From the NCBI GenBank assembly GCA_965249925.1, contig OZ252260.1, forward strand, positions 558,001-622,000: a stretch of DNA of 64,000 bases, written 5' to 3'. This DNA comes from Hoeflea_A sp965249925. Its GTDB lineage: Bacteria; Pseudomonadota; Alphaproteobacteria; Rhizobiales; Rhizobiaceae. Shown here piece by piece: positions 61,535-64,000 of this stretch. The first letter of the stretch is position 1. Each line of letters starts with the position of its first letter. Below the pieces are notes generated by a model. The model saw nothing but the letters and a program-made list of their open reading frames with translations. It ran no database searches and was not told where the DNA came from. The position numbers and the translations under genes were made by a program.

Positions 61535-64000
61535 CATGAACATCCATGCACCGGCTTTTGATGCCGGCTACAGCCTCGACAAGCGCTATTCGGCGATGGC
61601 CGGCCGCGCCTATATGACCGGCACCCAAGCGCTGGTCCGCATCCTGCTCGACCAGGCGCGCCGCGACCGCGCGGCCGGGTTGAATACGGCCGGCTTCGTT
61701 TCCGGCTACCGCGGTTCGCCGCTCGGCGGTGTCGACCTGGAGCTGTGGCGCAGCCGGGAACGCCTCGAAGAAGCACACATCGAGTTCCTGCCGGCGGTCA
61801 ACGAGGATCTCGCCGCCACCGCGGTGCTCGGCAGCCAGCAGGTGGAGACCGATCCCAACCGCCAGGTCCAGGGCGTATTCGGCTTGTGGTACGGCAAGGG
61901 CCCGGGCGTCGACCGCTCCGGCGATGCGCTCAAGCACGGGAATGCCTATGGATCCTCGCCACATGGCGGTGTGCTGGTGGTGGCCGGCGACGACCATGGC
62001 TGTGTGTCGTCGTCGATGCCGCATCAGTCGGATGTCGCATTCATGGCCTGGTTCATGCCGACGCTCAATCCAGCCACCGTCGGCGAATATCTGAGCTTCG
62101 GCGAGTACGGCTATGCCCTCAGCCGGTTCTCCGGCATGTGGGTCGGTTTCAAGGCAATTTCCGAAACGGTGGAATCGGCAGCATCGATTATCCTGCCGGC
62201 GGACCGGCATTTTCTCACCCCGGACTTCGACATGCCGCTGGGTGGCCTGCACTACCGCTGGCCGGACCTTCCCGGACCGCAGATCGAGGAGCGCATGGAG
62301 GCCAAGAAGCAGGCGGTTTTCGCCTTTGCCGAGGCCAACCCGATCGATCGGCGCATCTACGACAATCGCGAGGCGACATTCGGCATCGTCACCACCGGCA
62401 AGGGCCACCTCGATCTGATGGAAGCGCTGCGGCTCCTGGACCTTGACGAGACGGCCTGCCGTTCGCTCGGCATCGATATCTACAAGGTCGGCATGGTTTG
62501 GCCGCTGGCCCGTCGCGACGCCCTCGATTTCGTGCGCGGTAAACGCGAAGTGTTGGTCGTCGAGGAAAAGCGCGGCATCATCGAAAGCCAGTTCAAGGAA
62601 TACTTCTACGACTATCCGGGCGACAAACCGCAGCACATGGCCGGCAAGCGCGACGAGAACGGCGAGCGGCTGGTTCCGTGGACCGGCGAACTGTCGCCGC
62701 TGCAGCTGGCGCCGCTGGTGGCCGGTCGCCTCGACCTAGTGTTCCAGACCACACGCTTCGGTGACCGGGCCCGCGCGCTCAGCGAAAACCTCGGTGCCCC
62801 GATCCAGGTCGCTGGCGCCACGCGCACGCCGTATTTCTGTTCCGGCTGCCCGCACAACACATCCACAAAGGTGCCGGAGGGCTCCAAGGCGCTGGCCGGT
62901 ATCGGCTGCCATTTCATGGCGAGCTGGATGGACCGCGAGACCACGTCGTTGATCCAGATGGGCGGCGAAGGCGTCAACTGGGCGGCTTCGTCGAAATTCA
63001 CCGGCGGCGGCCATATCTTCCAGAATCTCGGCGAGGGTACCTATTACCACTCCGGTTCCATGGCCATCCGCCAGGCGATCGCGGCGCAGGCCAACATCAC
63101 CTACAAGATCCTCTATAACGACGCCGTCGCCATGACCGGCGGCCAGCCCGTCGACGGACCGGTCAGCGTCCAGGCGATCGCTCAGGAGGTGCGCGCCGAG
63201 GGCGTCGAGCGCATCGCCATCGTCTCCGACGACCCGGCGAAATTTCGGCTTGCCGATTTCCCGGCCGGCACCACGCTGCATCACCGCCGCGATCTCGATC
63301 CGTTGCAGCGCGAGATGCGCGACGTCCCCGGCGTCTCGGTGCTGATCTACGAGCAGACCTGCGCCACCGAGAAACGGCGGCGTCGCAAACGCGGCACCAT
63401 GGAAGATCCCAAACGGTTCGCCTACATCAACGACCTCGTCTGCGAAGGCTGCGGCGACTGTTCGGTGGAGTCCAATTGTCTGAGCGTCGAGCCGAAAGAG
63501 ACGCCGTTCGGCCGCAAGCGGCAGATCAACCTGTCGACCTGCAACAAGGATTTCAGCTGCCTCAACGGATTCTGCCCGAGTTTCGTAACCGTCGAGGGCG
63601 CCACGCGGCGCAAGAAAAGCGGCGACGGAGCCGATCCGGCAAGCCTGGCGGCCGGCCTGTCCGAACCGCAACAGCGCTCGCTGGCGACGCCTTACGATCT
63701 GCTGGTCACCGGTGTCGGCGGCACCGGGGTGGTGACCGTCGGGGCGCTAGTCACCATGGCGGCGCATCTGGAAGGCAAGGGTGCCACGGTGCTCGACTTC
63801 ACCGGCTTTGCCCAGAAATTCGGACCGGTGCTGAGTTTCATCCGGCTGGCCGACAGTCCGGCGACGATCAACCAGGCGCGCATCGACCGGGCCAGCGCCG
63901 ACGCACTGATCGGCGGCGACATCGTCGTGTCCTCGTCGCCCAAGGCGTCGGCCACCTATCGCAAGGGCATGGGTGCGGTGCTCAACACCGCCGAATCGCC
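61535..64000 (+). CDS. indolepyruvate ferredoxin oxidoreductase, fused alpha/beta (3' truncated by window)
   Basis: The first 822 codons of an enzyme of about 1,150 aa that oxidatively decarboxylates aryl-pyruvates from aromatic amino acids. The start at ATG 61535 follows AGGAGG. The N-terminal part has FVSGYRGSPLGGVDLELW; the ThDP-binding part includes GGEGVNWAASSKF and ILYNDAVAMTGGQP. A ferredoxin-type Cys set (CEGCGDCSVESNC, CNKDFSC) is near 635-680, then the gamma-like domain starts (LVTGVGGTGVVTVG). The gene continues beyond the window. Confidence 0.95.

Overview
The window looks like the chromosome of a free-living, aerobic alphaproteobacterium, most likely of the Hyphomicrobiales (Rhizobiales). 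The evidence is high-GC coding sequence, a DUF930 protein, class III nucleotide cyclases of rhizobial type, an iol operon with the IolC-DUF2090 fusion, a MocE-type Rieske ferredoxin, an alphaproteobacterial-type arsenite oxidase, and TRAP and Dpp-type transporters. I see no rRNA, tRNA, CRISPR array, phage module or replication origin. Both ends cut through ordinary metabolic DNA, and the last gene runs off the right edge.

Layout. 1-6.8 kb: creatininase-family enzyme, Fe-S photolyase, SAP/DUF6434 protein, orphan PstB-like ATPase, PEP-mutase-family enzyme and Ada repair protein. 7-11.1 kb: a tandem pair of class III cyclases and a PlsB/PlsC-type acyltransferase. 11.1-19 kb: an aromatic-acid locus (3-hydroxybenzoate 4-monooxygenase-like flavoprotein, MarR regulator, DctPQM TRAP transporter) tied together by a shared palindromic operator, then a cysteine-bearing HTH regulator and an MFS transporter. 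19-25.5 kb: PPK2 kinase, LysR regulator, ArsP-like permease and arsenite oxidase aioBA. 25.6-36.5 kb: ABC-2 exporter, HxlR/GST, SDR, GFA protein, a second PPK2, ClbS-like protein, ribbon-helix-helix-like protein, EamA exporter and a KorAB 2-oxoacid:ferredoxin oxidoreductase.

36.5-38 kb holds one intact IS110-family (IS1111-group) insertion sequence. It has split a long perfect palindrome lying between convergent genes. 38-48.6 kb: TetR/thioesterase pair with a YxaF/LmrA-like operator, DinB protein, then a LysR-flanked operon combining a Dpp-type ABC transporter with a HAD phosphatase and a calcineurin-like phosphoesterase, which suggests import and dephosphorylation of a phosphorylated compound. 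48.8-50.5 kb: DUF930 envelope protein and MocE-like ferredoxin.

50.6-58.6 kb is a complete myo-inositol operon (iolG, iolR, iolC-DUF2090, iolD, iolE, a small membrane protein, iolB). GGAA-N6-TTCC-type operator sites lie before iolG and iolC. A 305-bp MITE-like element with 33-bp terminal inverted repeats fills exactly the gap between the small membrane gene and iolB. 58.7-64 kb: M23 peptidase, small unknown protein, Asp/Glu racemase-family protein, Lrp regulator, and the start of a fused indolepyruvate ferredoxin oxidoreductase.

I do not see a clearly new multi-gene defence or secretion system. The most noteworthy items are non-coding: the palindrome split by the IS, the MITE in the iol operon, a four-site MarR regulon, and a 16-bp repeat that supplies the stop codons of unrelated genes. 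Among proteins, the tandem cyclases have non-canonical base-recognition residues, and the ABC/phosphatase operon is of unknown substrate.
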